Shown: positions 20,337 through 29,588, counted from the stretch's first letter. The stretch is DNA of 45,502 nt from Frateuria sp. Soil773 (GCF_001428405.1 NZ_LMSL01000010.1:74661-120162); one strand, 5' to 3'. The notes: generated by a model from the letters alone, not told the origin. Translations and numbers: made by a program.

Positions 20337-23006
20337 ATGCATCTGTCCAGTCATCGGGCCTGGCTTAGCAAGGCGGCTGCGCTGTTCGCGCTGACGCTGC
20401 TGGGCGGGCCGGTCGTCGCGCAAGACACATCGCCGCCAAGCGCCACGGACGCCGCGCCGAAGCAGGCGCCGGCGGAAAAGCAGAAGGCCACCGAGCTCAA
20501 GGCCGTCACCGTGACCGTGGAACTGCGCGAGCAGAACCTGCAGAAATATGCCGGCACGGCACAGGCCATCGGCGGCGACGATCTGCGCGGGCAGTCGATC
20601 AACAGCGTGCGCGACCTGCAGGTCGCCGTGCCCGGCATGAACGTGGCCAACCAGGAAGGCAATACGGAAATCTTCATCCGCGGCGTCGGCTCGGCCAACA
20701 ACACCGAGCTGGGCGATCCGGGCGTTGCGCCGCATCTCAACGGCAATTACATCCCGCGCCCGCGCGGCCTGGGCCTGATGTTCTACGACCTCGACCGGGT
20801 CGAGGTGAACAAGGGCCCGCAAGGCACCCTGCGCGGCCGCAATGCGCTGGGCGGCACCTTGAACATCGTCACCAAGCAGCCGGAGCTGGGCCGCTACGGC
20901 GGCTACCTGCAGGCCGATGCGGGCAATCGCGATTCGCACGGCATGGAGGGCGCGTTCAACCTGCCGCTGGGCTCGGTGTCGGCCCTGCGCTTCTCGGGCT
21001 ACGCCTTGCGCAAGGACACCGGCTTCGAGAACGCGGGCGCCGAGACGCACCTGCGTCCGGCCGGCATCCAGAAGGAGGTGGCCGCGCGCGTGTCGTTCCT
21101 GACCAAGCCGACCGACCGCCTGACCATTTTCCTCATGGGCGACTACGGCCACGAGGGCGGCACCGGCTATCCCGGCGCGAACATCTATTCGGCGACCCAG
21201 GCGGGTTATTTCCCGGGCGACTACGACATGCGCAAGGTCGTCTACCGCGGCCCCGAAGGCATGTTGAACAACCATATCTGGGGCGTTGAGGGCAAGGTCG
21301 ACTACAGGTTCGACATCTTCAACGTCGAGTACAGCGGCAGCTATCGCAAGGTGGACTTCGCCCAGCGCAACGCGTCTTCCGACGGCGTGTACTGGCCGGG
21401 GCGCGACGTCAGCGCCACGGGCGAGGACTACGACGTCTTCTCCAACGCCTACTGGCAGACCCGCTCGAAGGCGCAGACCCACCAGGTGCTGTTCACCTCG
21501 CCGGAGGATTCGAACCTGATCTGGACCCTGGGCGGGTTCTACTTCAAGGAAGACCAGAGCGTCGGTTACTTCTCGCTCGTCGACAAGGGCTTCTGCTGCT
21601 ACTCCGGCACCGAGTTCACCATGCCGAAGGTGCCGGGCCGCTCGTCGGCATTCTTCGGCGACGTCACGGTGCCGGTCACCGACAACCTGCGCCTGAAGTT
21701 CGGCGCGCGCCATACCCGCGAGACCAAGGCCCGCGACGGCATCGGCGGCAACTGGGCGCTGACCCTGGGCGGCGAGGGCTACAGCTGCTGCTTCGCCACC
21801 CGCCTCGGTACCGAAGGCTACAAGCCGGCCTTGCTGGACCGGCCGAGTTTCGACGTGTCGAACCTCACCACGAACGCGCAGAAGGCGCAGTTCCTGATCG
21901 ACGGCTCGCTCAACCCCGGCGCGCGCGACACCTTGATACAGCAGCTCGCCGGCATCGTCGACGGCAGCCGGCCGAACGGCACCTGCGTCGACCGGCCCGA
22001 TACCAACAACGGCGGCGCGGTGAAGTGTCCGGCCGATGGCCAGCACTCCTTCGTCAACCTGACGATCCCCGCGGTCCAGCACGGCAGCTCGAAGTTCACC
22101 TTCAACGACTTCCGCACCGGTTTCGAGTTCGACGTCAGCAGCGACAGCATGCTCTACGGCACGGTCAGCACCGGCCACAAGTCCGGCGGCTTCAACGACT
22201 CGTTCGATCCGAACGTGATCCCCAGCACCTACAAGCCGGAAAAGCTGGTCGCCTACGAGATCGGCAGCAAGAACCAGTTCGAGTGGAACGGCCGGCAGGG
22301 CGTCTTCAACGTGTCGGCGTTCTACTACGACTATTCCGACCAGGTCTTCCAGGACCTCACCACCATCGCGGTCGACCAGAACGGCAACGCCAGCGGTTTC
22401 TCGCTGGTCAACCGCAACGTGGGCAAGTCCAAGCTGTACGGCGCGGAGATGCAGAGCACGTTCCGTTTCGACCATGGCTTCATGCTCGATCTGAACGCGC
22501 TGGCGCTGCACACGGAAATCACCAAGGGCCTGGTGGCCGACACGCGCAGCCAGAACTTCGATGCCGGCGGCATCACCTCGACGATCAACCTCAAGGGCAA
22601 CGAACTGCCGCTCGCCTCCAAGTTCTGGGGCACCGCGCGCCTGCAGCAGTTCATCGAGGCCAGCCACGGCTCGTTCGACTGGCAGGCGCTGGTGAGCTAC
22701 CGCTCGTCCTTCTACCTGACCCAGTTCAACCTCGATCCGGTGGTGTTCGTCTCGGATACGGCCGGCACGGTGAGCCGCGTGGAGCAGGCCGGCGCGGCGG
22801 GTTTCCCGGACCAGCAGAAGGGCTACTTCACGGTGAACCTGGGCTTCGGCTACACGCCGGAGAACAGCATCTGGCGCTTCGAGGGCTACGTGTCGAACCT
22901 GTTCGACAAGCAGGCCACGCAGAAGGCCCTGGTCGGCTCGGGCATCAACGTGCGCTTCCTCAATGACGCGCGCGCCTATGGCGTGCGGGTGCGCGCGGAT
23001 TTCTGA
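20337..23006 (+). CDS. TonB-dependent outer-membrane receptor
   Basis: The product is 889 residues. The ATG at 20337 follows a strong GGGAGGG site, and the frame's longer upstream part is not used. The signal peptide ends VVAQD. The TonB-box/plug region contains TELKAVTVTVELREQNLQ and INSVRDLQVAVPGMNV, IFIRGVGSANNTELGDPGVA and RVEVNKGPQGTLRGRNALGGTLNIVTKQP. A 22-strand-type barrel follows and ends in Phe (VRVRADF). It resembles the FecA/CirA-like receptors that import carbohydrates in xanthomonads. The gap of 184 bp after the GH3 gene shows no clear terminator or operator, so shared transcription is possible. A beta-glucan oligosaccharide is the probable but unproven substrate. Confidence 0.92.
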   Translation: MHLSSHRAWLSKAAALFALTLLGGPVVAQDTSPPSATDAAPKQAPAEKQKATELKAVTVTVELREQNLQKYAGTAQAIGGDDLRGQSINSVRDLQVAVPGMNVANQEGNTEIFIRGVGSANNTELGDPGVAPHLNGNYIPRPRGLGLMFYDLDRVEVNKGPQGTLRGRNALGGTLNIVTKQPELGRYGGYLQADAGNRDSHGMEGAFNLPLGSVSALRFSGYALRKDTGFENAGAETHLRPAGIQKEVAARVSFLTKPTDRLTIFLMGDYGHEGGTGYPGANIYSATQAGYFPGDYDMRKVVYRGPEGMLNNHIWGVEGKVDYRFDIFNVEYSGSYRKVDFAQRNASSDGVYWPGRDVSATGEDYDVFSNAYWQTRSKAQTHQVLFTSPEDSNLIWTLGGFYFKEDQSVGYFSLVDKGFCCYSGTEFTMPKVPGRSSAFFGDVTVPVTDNLRLKFGARHTRETKARDGIGGNWALTLGGEGYSCCFATRLGTEGYKPALLDRPSFDVSNLTTNAQKAQFLIDGSLNPGARDTLIQQLAGIVDGSRPNGTCVDRPDTNNGGAVKCPADGQHSFVNLTIPAVQHGSSKFTFNDFRTGFEFDVSSDSMLYGTVSTGHKSGGFNDSFDPNVIPSTYKPEKLVAYEIGSKNQFEWNGRQGVFNVSAFYYDYSDQVFQDLTTIAVDQNGNASGFSLVNRNVGKSKLYGAEMQSTFRFDHGFMLDLNALALHTEITKGLVADTRSQNFDAGGITSTINLKGNELPLASKFWGTARLQQFIEASHGSFDWQALVSYRSSFYLTQFNLDPVVFVSDTAGTVSRVEQAGAAGFPDQQKGYFTVNLGFGYTPENSIWRFEGYVSNLFDKQATQKALVGSGINVRFLNDARAYGVRVRADF

Positions 23007-23044
23007 TTTCCCTTGCGCCCCGACCCCGGGGCGCAGCGCCCATG

Positions 23045-23076
23045 ACGCCGGACACCTGTCCGGCGTTTTTTCTTTC
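23045..23076 (+). terminator. Rho-independent terminator after the receptor gene
   Basis: Perfect 10-bp arms (ACGCCGGACA / TGTCCGGCGT) with a 2-base CC gap at the apex are followed by TTTTTCTTTC. It lies 38 bp after the receptor stop. Confidence 0.92.
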
Positions 23077-23198
23077 GTCCGCCGACGGCGCCGATGGCTG
23101 GACGTCCGGTTTGTGCGCCGTTGTCGCCTCCGGATTGCCGGTATGGGCTTATGATCCGGCGGTGGATAGTCCATCCATCTACCCGAAGGAGAGCGGTG

Positions 23199-23627
23199 AT
23201 GTCCTTTCTCAACGATCTGATCGGCGGCCAGGGGCAGCAGGCGGCCGGTGGCGGTTCGCTGATTTCGGTGGCGGGCCAGTTGATCGAAAAGGCCGGTGGC
23301 GTGCAGGGCCTGATCGCGATGCTGCAGCAGCACGGACTCGGCGGTGCGGTGCAGTCGTGGGTGGGCACCGGCGAGAACCAGCCGGTATCGGGCGAGCAAC
23401 TGGGCCAGGCGCTGCAGGGCGGCGGCCTCGGCTCGCTGCTGCAGGAGGCGGCCGGCAGGCTGGGGGTGGACCAGGGCGAACTGCTGGGCAAGCTCTCGCA
23501 GGTGCTGCCGCATGCGGTCGATCACCTCACCCCGGGCGGCCAGGTGCCGGCCGAAGGGCAGGGCGGCGGGTTCGACCTGGGCATGCTGGAGGGCCTGGCC
23601 GGCAAGCTGCTGGGCGGCCGGGCCTGA
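23199..23627 (+). CDS. YidB-like DUF937 protein
   Basis: The product is 142 residues. It is Gly/Gln-rich with the YidB layout: MSFLNDLIGGQGQQ at the start, then VAGQLIEKAGGVQGLIAMLQQHGLGGAVQSWVGTGENQPVSGEQL and LGVDQGELLGKLSQVLPHAVDHLTPGG. There is no signal peptide or membrane segment. The family is widespread in Proteobacteria and its function is not established. The ATG at 23199 has a GAAGGAGA ribosome site. A possible -10 (TATGAT) lies about 50 bp upstream. It is followed by a hairpin shared with the convergent glsB-like gene. Confidence 0.88.
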   Translation: MSFLNDLIGGQGQQAAGGGSLISVAGQLIEKAGGVQGLIAMLQQHGLGGAVQSWVGTGENQPVSGEQLGQALQGGGLGSLLQEAAGRLGVDQGELLGKLSQVLPHAVDHLTPGGQVPAEGQGGGFDLGMLEGLAGKLLGGRA

Positions 23628-23652
23628 CCGGTCGGGATCTGTTCGAGGCCCT

Positions 23653-23672
23653 GGCGGCGGCGAACCGCCGCC
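23653..23672. terminator. stem-loop between convergent yidB-like and glsB-like genes
   Basis: Perfect 8-bp arms (GGCGGCGG / CCGCCGCC) with a CGAA loop sit in the 55-bp gap between the two convergent stops. There is no T-tract. Confidence 0.5.
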
Positions 23673-23682
23673 GGGGCTGGGG

Positions 23683-23937
23683 TCATGCGGTCTTGCGCTT
23701 GACCAGGTGGTAGATCAGCAACAGCACGATCGCGCCGATCACCGAGGCGACGAAGCCGGCGGATTGCCCTTCCTGGTACCAGCCGAACACGTTCTGGCCC
23801 GCCCAGGTCGCCAGCAGCGAGCCGGCGATGCCGATGATGGCGGTGACGATGAAGCCGCCCGGGTCCTTGCCCGGCATCAACAGCTTGGCCACCAGGCCGA
23901 CGATCAATCCGATCACGAATACCCAAAGCCAGTGCAT
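23683..23937 (-). CDS. GlsB/YeaQ/YmgE-family small membrane protein
   Basis: The product is 84 residues with three hydrophobic segments (WLWVFVIGLIVGLVAKLLM, GGFIVTAIIGIAGSLLATWAG and FVASVIGAIVLLLIYHLV) and the family motif MPGKDPGGFIVT. Members are general-stress-associated inner-membrane proteins of unclear biochemical role. A good GAAGGAG ribosome site precedes the ATG at 23937. Confidence 0.93.
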   Translation of the reverse strand: MHWLWVFVIGLIVGLVAKLLMPGKDPGGFIVTAIIGIAGSLLATWAGQNVFGWYQEGQSAGFVASVIGAIVLLLIYHLVKRKTA

Positions 23938-24107
23938 GCAGGTCTCCTTCGGTCGTGAGTCAACGTCCGCGGCGCGGACGCGCGCATCATGCGCCGATTT
24001 TCGCCGGCGCGGCAGCCGCCCGGCCGGGGGGCGTGAGGCGGCCGGCGCGGCCGCGCGGGGGCGTGATAAAATCGCCGCCTTTGTTTCTTCCCCCGCGTGA
24101 GAAACCC

Positions 24108-25307
24108 ATGCCCCAGCTCGCCCAGCGTGTCGGCCGCGCCAAACCCAGCGCGATCATGGTGATCGCCGAAAAGGCCAAGCAGCTCAAGGCCGCCGGCCGC
24201 GACATCATCAGCTTCTCCATCGGCGTCCCGAACTTCCTGCCGGGCGAGCACGTATATGCCGCCGCGCGCGAGGCGCTGTCGCACGATTCCGGCCAGTACG
24301 GCAGCAACCGCGGCGGCGAGGCGCTGCTGGACGCGTTCCTGAAGCACATCGAGGCGCTCGGCTTCGGCGGCTACGGCCGGATGAACCTGTCCATCGGCAT
24401 CGGCGCCAAGCAGGTGCTGTACAACCTGGCCGAGGCGCTGCTGGACGAGGGCGACGAGATCTGCTTCGCCGCGCCGTACTGGACCACCTACCACGACATC
24501 GCCGACATCGTCGGCGCCAGGGTCAACGTGCTGCCGTGCGGCGCGCAGCAGAACTACAAGCTCACCCCGGCCCAGCTCGACGCGGCGCTGGCGCGCAAGC
24601 CGAAGGTGTTCCTGTTCAACAACCCGTCCAATCCCACCGGCATGGTCTACACGCGCGAGGAGATCGCCGCGCTGGCCGAGGTGCTGGCGAAGCACCCGGA
24701 CACCTGGATCATCACCGACGACATCTACAACTCGATGGTGTTCGACGGCATCGGCTACCACAACTTCGTGTTCGCCAGGCCGGAGCTGAAGGAACGGCTG
24801 GTGTTCGTCGACTCGGTCTCCAAGACCTACGGCATGCCGGGCTGGCGCGTGGGCCTGCTGGCCGGGCCCGAGCAGGTCGCCAAGGCGGTGACCACGCTCA
24901 ACTCCAACCACATCACCAGCCTGCCGGAGGTCATCACGGCGGCGGCGGTGGCGGCCTTCGGCGGCCCGCAGGACGTGCCGCAGGCCAAGTGCGCCGAGTT
25001 CGCCGCCAAGCGCGACATCGTGGTCGCCGCGCTCGGCGCGATTCCCGGCGTGGTGTGCCCGCGGCCGCAGGGCGCGTTCTATGCGTTCCCGGACATCTCC
25101 TCGGCGTTCGGCAAGAGCCACGACGGCGTGCGCATCGACGGCGACGTCGCCTTCTGCGCCGCCCTGCTGGAAGCCAAGGGCGTGGCCTGCGTGCCGGGCT
25201 CGGCGTTCGGCGAGCCGCGCGCCATGCGCATTTCCTACACCTGCCCGACCGCGCAACTGGAGCCGGGCCTGCAACGCATCCAGCAGTTCTTCGCCGAGCT
25301 GACTTGA
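24108..25307 (+). CDS. class I/II PLP aminotransferase, aspartate type
   Basis: The product is 399 residues. Fold-type I aminotransferase signatures are present: FSIGVPNFLPGEHVY, GQYGSNRGGEALLDAF, FNNPSNPTGMVYTREE, ITDDIYNSMVFDG, the PLP-binding Lys in DSVSKTYGMPGWRVG, and the substrate-carboxylate Arg in RISYTCP. It resembles the prokaryotic AspC branch that transaminates aspartate with 2-oxoglutarate, giving oxaloacetate. The next gene is malate dehydrogenase, so both enzymes act on oxaloacetate. A -10-like TAAAAT (24067-24072) lies 36 bp before the ATG. Substrate preference (aspartate against aromatic or branched amino acids) cannot be fixed from sequence. Confidence 0.92.
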   Translation: MPQLAQRVGRAKPSAIMVIAEKAKQLKAAGRDIISFSIGVPNFLPGEHVYAAAREALSHDSGQYGSNRGGEALLDAFLKHIEALGFGGYGRMNLSIGIGAKQVLYNLAEALLDEGDEICFAAPYWTTYHDIADIVGARVNVLPCGAQQNYKLTPAQLDAALARKPKVFLFNNPSNPTGMVYTREEIAALAEVLAKHPDTWIITDDIYNSMVFDGIGYHNFVFARPELKERLVFVDSVSKTYGMPGWRVGLLAGPEQVAKAVTTLNSNHITSLPEVITAAAVAAFGGPQDVPQAKCAEFAAKRDIVVAALGAIPGVVCPRPQGAFYAFPDISSAFGKSHDGVRIDGDVAFCAALLEAKGVACVPGSAFGEPRAMRISYTCPTAQLEPGLQRIQQFFAELT

Positions 25308-25318
25308 AAACGTGGATC

Positions 25319-25378
25319 GGGAGTCGGACATGGGATATCGCCCCATGCGGCTCTTCCGATTCTCCATTTCCGACTCCC
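25319..25378. repeat. nested inverted repeat between aminotransferase and mdh genes
   Basis: Outer arms GGGAGTCGGA (25319-25328) and TCCGACTCCC (25369-25378) enclose an inner hairpin CATGGG / CCCATG (25329-25347) and a third related tract CTTCCGATTCTCC. The element fills most of the 87-bp gap. It resembles the GGGAATCGG-type intergenic repeats of xanthomonads and could attenuate or stabilise the transcript. Confidence 0.65.
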
Positions 25379-25394
25379 CATTCACGGAGATCCC

Positions 25395-26384
25395 ATGATG
25401 AAAGCCCCCGTTCGAGTTGCCGTGACCGGCGCTGCCGGCCAGATCGGTTACGCCCTGCTGTTCCGCATCGCCGCCGGCGACATGCTCGGCCCGGACCAGC
25501 CGGTGATCCTGCACCTGCTGGAGATCACCCCGGCGCTGCCCGCGCTGCAGGGCGTGGTGATGGAGCTGAACGACTGCGCGTTCCCGACCCTGGCCGGCGT
25601 GGTCGCCACCGATGACGTCAACGTCGCCTTCAAGGACGTCGACTACGCCCTGCTGGTGGGCGCGCGCCCGCGCGGCCCGGGCATGGAGCGCAAGGACCTG
25701 CTCGAGGCCAACGGCGCCATCTTCGGCCCGCAGGGCAATGCGCTGAACGACCACGCCAAGCGCGACGTGAAGGTGCTGGTGGTCGGCAACCCGGCCAACA
25801 CCAATGCGCTGATCGCGCAGCAGAACGCCCCGGGCCTCGATCCGAAGTGCTTCACCGCGATGGTCCGCCTGGACCACAACCGCGCGCTGTCGCAGCTCGC
25901 CGAGAAGACCGGCAAGCACACCACCGACATCCGCAAGGTCACCATCTGGGGCAACCACAGCTCCACCCAGTACCCGGACCTGCACCACGCCACCGTGGAC
26001 GGCAAGCCGGCGCTGTCGCTGGTCGACCAGGCCTGGTACGAGAACGACTTCATCCCGACCGTGCAGCAGCGCGGCGCGGCGATCATCAAGGCGCGCGGCG
26101 CCTCGTCGGCGGCCTCGGCGGCCTCGGCCGCGATCGACCACATGCGCACCTGGGCCAAGGGCACGGCCGAGGGCGACTGGGTCTCGATGGGCATCCCGTC
26201 GGACGGCTCCTACGGCATCGAGCCGGGCGTGATCTTCGGCTACCCGGTGACGGTGAAGGACGGCAAGTACGCCATCGTGCAGGGCCTGGAGATCAACGCG
26301 TTCTCGCAGGCGCGCATCGACGCGACCAACAAGGAACTGCGCGAGGAGCGCGCCGGCGTCGAGCACCTGTTCGCCGGGAAATAA
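25395..26384 (+). CDS. mdh: malate dehydrogenase
   Basis: The product is 329 residues, the usual length for the cytosolic-type bacterial enzyme. The NAD site is [20 protein letters not shown], the substrate Arg motif [13 protein letters not shown], the catalytic Asp/Arg block [10 protein letters not shown], and the catalytic His block [13 protein letters not shown]. It interconverts malate and oxaloacetate in the TCA cycle. GGAG lies about 10 bp before the tandem ATGATG. It follows the aminotransferase gene in the same direction. Confidence 0.97.
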   Translation: MMKAPVRVAVTGAAGQIGYALLFRIAAGDMLGPDQPVILHLLEITPALPALQGVVMELNDCAFPTLAGVVATDDVNVAFKDVDYALLVGARPRGPGMERKDLLEANGAIFGPQGNALNDHAKRDVKVLVVGNPANTNALIAQQNAPGLDPKCFTAMVRLDHNRALSQLAEKTGKHTTDIRKVTIWGNHSSTQYPDLHHATVDGKPALSLVDQAWYENDFIPTVQQRGAAIIKARGASSAASAASAAIDHMRTWAKGTAEGDWVSMGIPSDGSYGIEPGVIFGYPVTVKDGKYAIVQGLEINAFSQARIDATNKELREERAGVEHLFAGK

Positions 26385-26506
26385 TCCGGCCCGAAGGCGG
26401 ACCGGCAGGAACGGGCGGCTTCGGCCGCCCGTTCCGCGTTGTGCCGCCGGGATCGCAAGGGCTTGCGGCGGCCGGCATCGACCCGGCCCATGCGAACGGC
26501 CTGCCA

Positions 26507-26556
26507 CGATCCAGCCTGCTCCGATCCGACTTGGCTCGATCCGACTTGGGTAGAAT
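26507..26556 (+). promoter_or_regulatory. three 15-bp-spaced direct repeats before a -10 element
   Basis: CGATCC occurs at 26507, 26522 and 26537, exactly 15 bp apart; the last two copies extend to CGATCCGACTTGG. TAGAAT follows at 26551-26556, a good -10 for the lipoprotein gene at 26585. There is no consensus -35, so activator-dependent transcription is possible. Confidence 0.45.
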
Positions 26557-26584
26557 CGACGCAACCTCGATGGGAACGATGGAC

Positions 26585-26926
26585 ATGAAGCGACTGACCC
26601 TGATCTCGGCGTGCGCCCTGCTGGCCGCCTGCGGCGGCACCCACGGCCTGCGCGACAACACGCCGAAGCTGAGCAGCCATACCGGCAAGAGCGTATCGGC
26701 CTACGTGGAATGCGCGCGCGCCAAGTGGAGCGCGCTGTCGGCCAATGCCAGCGCGTCGGCCAAGGACGAGTCGGGGCACGTCTCGGCCACCGACAAGAAC
26801 GGCGCGCACGAACTGCTCGACGTGACCGCGGACGGCAGCGGCGCCCTGGTGACCATGTACGAGCGGCAGAACCCGAAGAAGGACTACGACTCGCGCTATC
26901 GCGAGGAGGCGATCTCCTGCCTGTAG
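26585..26926 (+). CDS. small putative lipoprotein
   Basis: The product is 113 residues. MKRLTLISACALLAACGG is a lipoprotein signal with lipobox LLAAC. Two further in-frame ATGs (26579 and 26570) precede 26585, which gives the most usual signal length. The mature part is short and polar with two Cys (VECARAKW and the C-terminal EEAISCL), possibly forming a disulphide. I recognise no named family. It stands alone between mdh and prpE. Confidence 0.75.
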   Translation: MKRLTLISACALLAACGGTHGLRDNTPKLSSHTGKSVSAYVECARAKWSALSANASASAKDESGHVSATDKNGAHELLDVTADGSGALVTMYERQNPKKDYDSRYREEAISCL

Positions 26927-27012
26927 CCCGCCGCGCGGGATCGACAAAGGTCTAATCCATCCCCGGCGCCGTGCTGGTCCATGCTTGGCCGCACGGCGAG
27001 GGAGGGGCGGAC

Positions 27013-28908
27013 ATGCGCTACGAGGATTTCTACCGGCAGTCGATCGACGAGCCGGAACGCTTCTGGGGCGAGCAGGCGCGGCTGATCCATTGGGACACGC
27101 CGCCGGAGCGGATCCTCGACCAGTCGCGCCCGCCGTTCCGGCGCTGGTTCGCCGGCGGCACCACCAACCTCTGCTACAACGCGGTGGACCGCCACCTGGC
27201 CGAGCGCGGCGAGCAGCTCGCGCTGGTGGCGGTCTCCAGCGAAACCGGCATCACGCGCGAGATCAGCTACCGCGTGCTGTACCGCGAGGTGAACCGCTTC
27301 GCCGCGATCCTGCAGTCGCTGGAGGTGGGCAGGGGCGACCGCGTCGTCATCTACATGCCGAACATGGCCGAGGCGGTCTACGCGATGCTGGCCTGCGCCC
27401 GCATCGGCGCGATCCACTCGGTGGTGTTCGGCGGCTTCGCGTCGCACAACCTGGCGCTGCGCATCGACGACGCCGCGCCGAAGCTGCTGATCTGCGCCGA
27501 CGCCGGCATGCGCGGCGGCAAGGTGATCCCGTACAAGCCGCTGGTGGATGCGGCGCTGGCCGAGGCAAGCCAGCCGCCGCCGCACGTGCTCATCGTCGAC
27601 CGCGGGCTCGACCCGCAGATGACCCGCGTGGCCGGGCGCGACCTCGACTACGCCCGCCTGCGCGCCGAGCACATGAACGCCGAGGTGCCGGTGGCCTGGC
27701 TGGAATCGAACGAGCCCAGCTACCTGCTGTACACCTCCGGCACCACCGGCAAGCCCAAGGGCATCCAGCGCGACGTCGGCGGCTACGCGGTGGCGATGGC
27801 GCTGTCGATCCGCACGGTGTTCGACATCGCGCCGGGGCAGGTGATGTTCTCCACTTCCGATGTCGGCTGGGCGGTCGGCCATTCCTACAACGTCTACGGC
27901 CCGCTGATCGGCGGCGCCACCTCGCTGCTGTACGAGGGCCTGCCGACGCGGCCCGATCCCGGCGTGTGGTGGCGGCTGTGCGAGCAGTACGGCGTGCGCA
28001 CGATGTTCTCCTCGCCCACCGGCATCCGCGTGCTGAAGAAGCAGGACCCGGGCTGGCTGAAGAAGTACGACCTGTCGATGCTCAAGTGGCTGTTCCTCGC
28101 CGGCGAGCCGCTGGACGAGCCGACCGCCGAGTGGATCACCCAAGGGCTCGGCGTGCCGGTGATCGACAACTACTGGCAGACCGAGACCGGCTGGCCGGCG
28201 ATCACCCTGATGCCCGGGCTGGACCTGAAGCCGGTGAAGTTCGGCTCACCCGGCCTGCCGGCGCCCGGCTACCGCATGAAGGTGATCGACGAGGCCACCG
28301 GCCGGGAGGCGAAGGCGGGCGAGAAGGGCGTGCTGGTGTTCGAGCCGCCGCTGCCGCCGGGCTGCCTCAGTACGGTGTGGCGCGACGACGAGCGCTACGT
28401 CGCCAGCTACTTCAGCCACTTCAAGGAATTGCTGTACAGCTCGCTGGACTGGGCGATCCGCGACGCGGACGGCTACACCACCATCCTCGGCCGCACCGAC
28501 GATGTGATCAACGTGGCCGGCCACCGCCTCGGCACGCGCGAGATCGAGGAATCGGTGGCCAGCCACCCGGCGGTGGCCGAGGCGGCGGTGGTCGGCGTGA
28601 AGGACGAGCTGAAGGGCCAGGTACCGGTGGTGTTCGCCACGCTCAAGCAGGACGCGGGCGACGGTGCCGCCGCGGTGGCGCAGGCGATGCAATTGCGCGT
28701 GGTCGAGCAGCTCGGCGGCGTGGCGAAGCCGTCGCGCGTCTATGTGGTGAACGCCCTGCCGAAGACCCGCTCCGGCAAGCTGCTGCGCCGCTCGCTGCAG
28801 GCGCTGGCCGAGCAGCGCGACCCGGGCGACCTGTCGACGCTGGACGATCCGGGCGCGCTGGACGAGGTGCGCCGGGCGCTGGAGCGTGGGCCGGATCAGG
28901 GGAGTTGA
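27013..28908 (+). CDS. prpE: propionyl-CoA synthetase
   Basis: The product is 631 residues. The ATG at 27013 follows GAGGGAGGGG, and the frame's earlier part is not used. It is an acyl-CoA synthetase (ANL family) with the PrpE N-terminus (YEDFYRQSIDEPERFWGEQARLIHW), P-loop YTSGTTGKPKGIQRD, NYWQTETGWP, GRTDDVINVAGHR and the catalytic/acetylatable Lys in LPKTRSGKLLRR. It activates propionate to propionyl-CoA, the entry step for the methylcitrate cycle whose other genes (prpB, prpC, acnD, prpF) lie downstream in this window, though not adjacent. Confidence 0.94.
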   Translation: MRYEDFYRQSIDEPERFWGEQARLIHWDTPPERILDQSRPPFRRWFAGGTTNLCYNAVDRHLAERGEQLALVAVSSETGITREISYRVLYREVNRFAAILQSLEVGRGDRVVIYMPNMAEAVYAMLACARIGAIHSVVFGGFASHNLALRIDDAAPKLLICADAGMRGGKVIPYKPLVDAALAEASQPPPHVLIVDRGLDPQMTRVAGRDLDYARLRAEHMNAEVPVAWLESNEPSYLLYTSGTTGKPKGIQRDVGGYAVAMALSIRTVFDIAPGQVMFSTSDVGWAVGHSYNVYGPLIGGATSLLYEGLPTRPDPGVWWRLCEQYGVRTMFSSPTGIRVLKKQDPGWLKKYDLSMLKWLFLAGEPLDEPTAEWITQGLGVPVIDNYWQTETGWPAITLMPGLDLKPVKFGSPGLPAPGYRMKVIDEATGREAKAGEKGVLVFEPPLPPGCLSTVWRDDERYVASYFSHFKELLYSSLDWAIRDADGYTTILGRTDDVINVAGHRLGTREIEESVASHPAVAEAAVVGVKDELKGQVPVVFATLKQDAGDGAAAVAQAMQLRVVEQLGGVAKPSRVYVVNALPKTRSGKLLRRSLQALAEQRDPGDLSTLDDPGALDEVRRALERGPDQGS

Positions 28909-28941
28909 GCCGTTGCGGACCGTCTGCGCGAGATCCCGCGG

Positions 28942-29525
28942 CCGTCACCCGAGCGGAAGCCGGGGTTCAGTGCCTTCGGGTCGACGGTCTTGCGATCCGG
29001 TGAGCTTCAAGGCACTGGATTCCTGCCTTCGCAGGAATGACGGGCCCTGGAGGACCCCCGGCCGTCACCCCAGCGAAAGCTGGGGTCCAGTGCCTTCGGG
29101 GTTGATGGCCCCGCGGTCCGATGGACTTCAAGTCGCTGGATTCCTGCTTTCGCAGGAATGACGGGCTCTGGAGAACCCTGCCGTCACCCTGGCGGAAGCC
29201 GGGGTCCGGTACCTTCGGAGTCGACGGTCGCCGCGGCCCAATGGGCTTCAAGACGCAGGATTCCCGCCTTCGCAGGAATGACGGGCCCTGGAGGACCCCC
29301 GGCCGTCACCCTGACGGAAGCCGGGGTCCGGTACCTTCGGAGTCGACGGTCGCCGCGGCCCGATGGGCTTCAAGATGTCGGATTTCCGCCTTCGCAGGAA
29401 TGACGGGCCCTGGAGGACCCCCGGCCGTCACCCCAGCGAAGCTGGGGTCTAGTGCCTTCGGGGTTGATGGAACCGCGGTCCGATGGACTTCAAGTCGCTG
29501 GATTCCTGCTTTCGCAGGAATGACG
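28942..29525. repeat. five tandem ~120-bp palindromic repeat units
   Basis: Units begin with CCGTCACC at 28942, 29062, 29181, 29303 and 29425; periods are 119-122 bp, and the last unit ends at the GGAATGACG of 29525. Each unit has a left hairpin (for example CCCAGC-GAAA-GCTGGG), a spacer containing CCTTCGG and GGCTTCAAG, and a right hairpin (ATTCCTGC-TTTC-GCAGGAAT), and the two ends are mutually inverted. The array fills the gap between the convergent prpE and ahpF ends and belongs to the same family as 11831-11953 and 44063-44142. The rest of the 698-bp gene-free gap holds only a hairpin at 29552-29588. Confidence 0.9.
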
Positions 29526-29551
29526 AGGTTGGATGGGGAGCGTGGCGGACG

Positions 29552-29588
29552 GCGGGTTGCCCTGCATGCTGGAGCCGGGGCAACCCGC
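29552..29588. terminator. hairpin downstream of ahpF
   Basis: Perfect 11-bp arms (GCGGGTTGCCC / GGGCAACCCGC) with a 15-base loop start 18 bp beyond the ahpF stop (minus strand). No T-tract follows, so termination efficiency is doubtful. Confidence 0.45.

Noticed and set aside
20187-23525. 1112-codon minus-strand frame over the TonB receptor and yidB-like genes
   Set aside because: It crosses a strong terminator and two convincing plus-strand genes and has shadow composition.
28942-29525. CRISPR array
   Set aside because: Units are ~120 bp with internal palindromes and no unique spacers, and there are no cas genes. They are tandem palindromic repeats.
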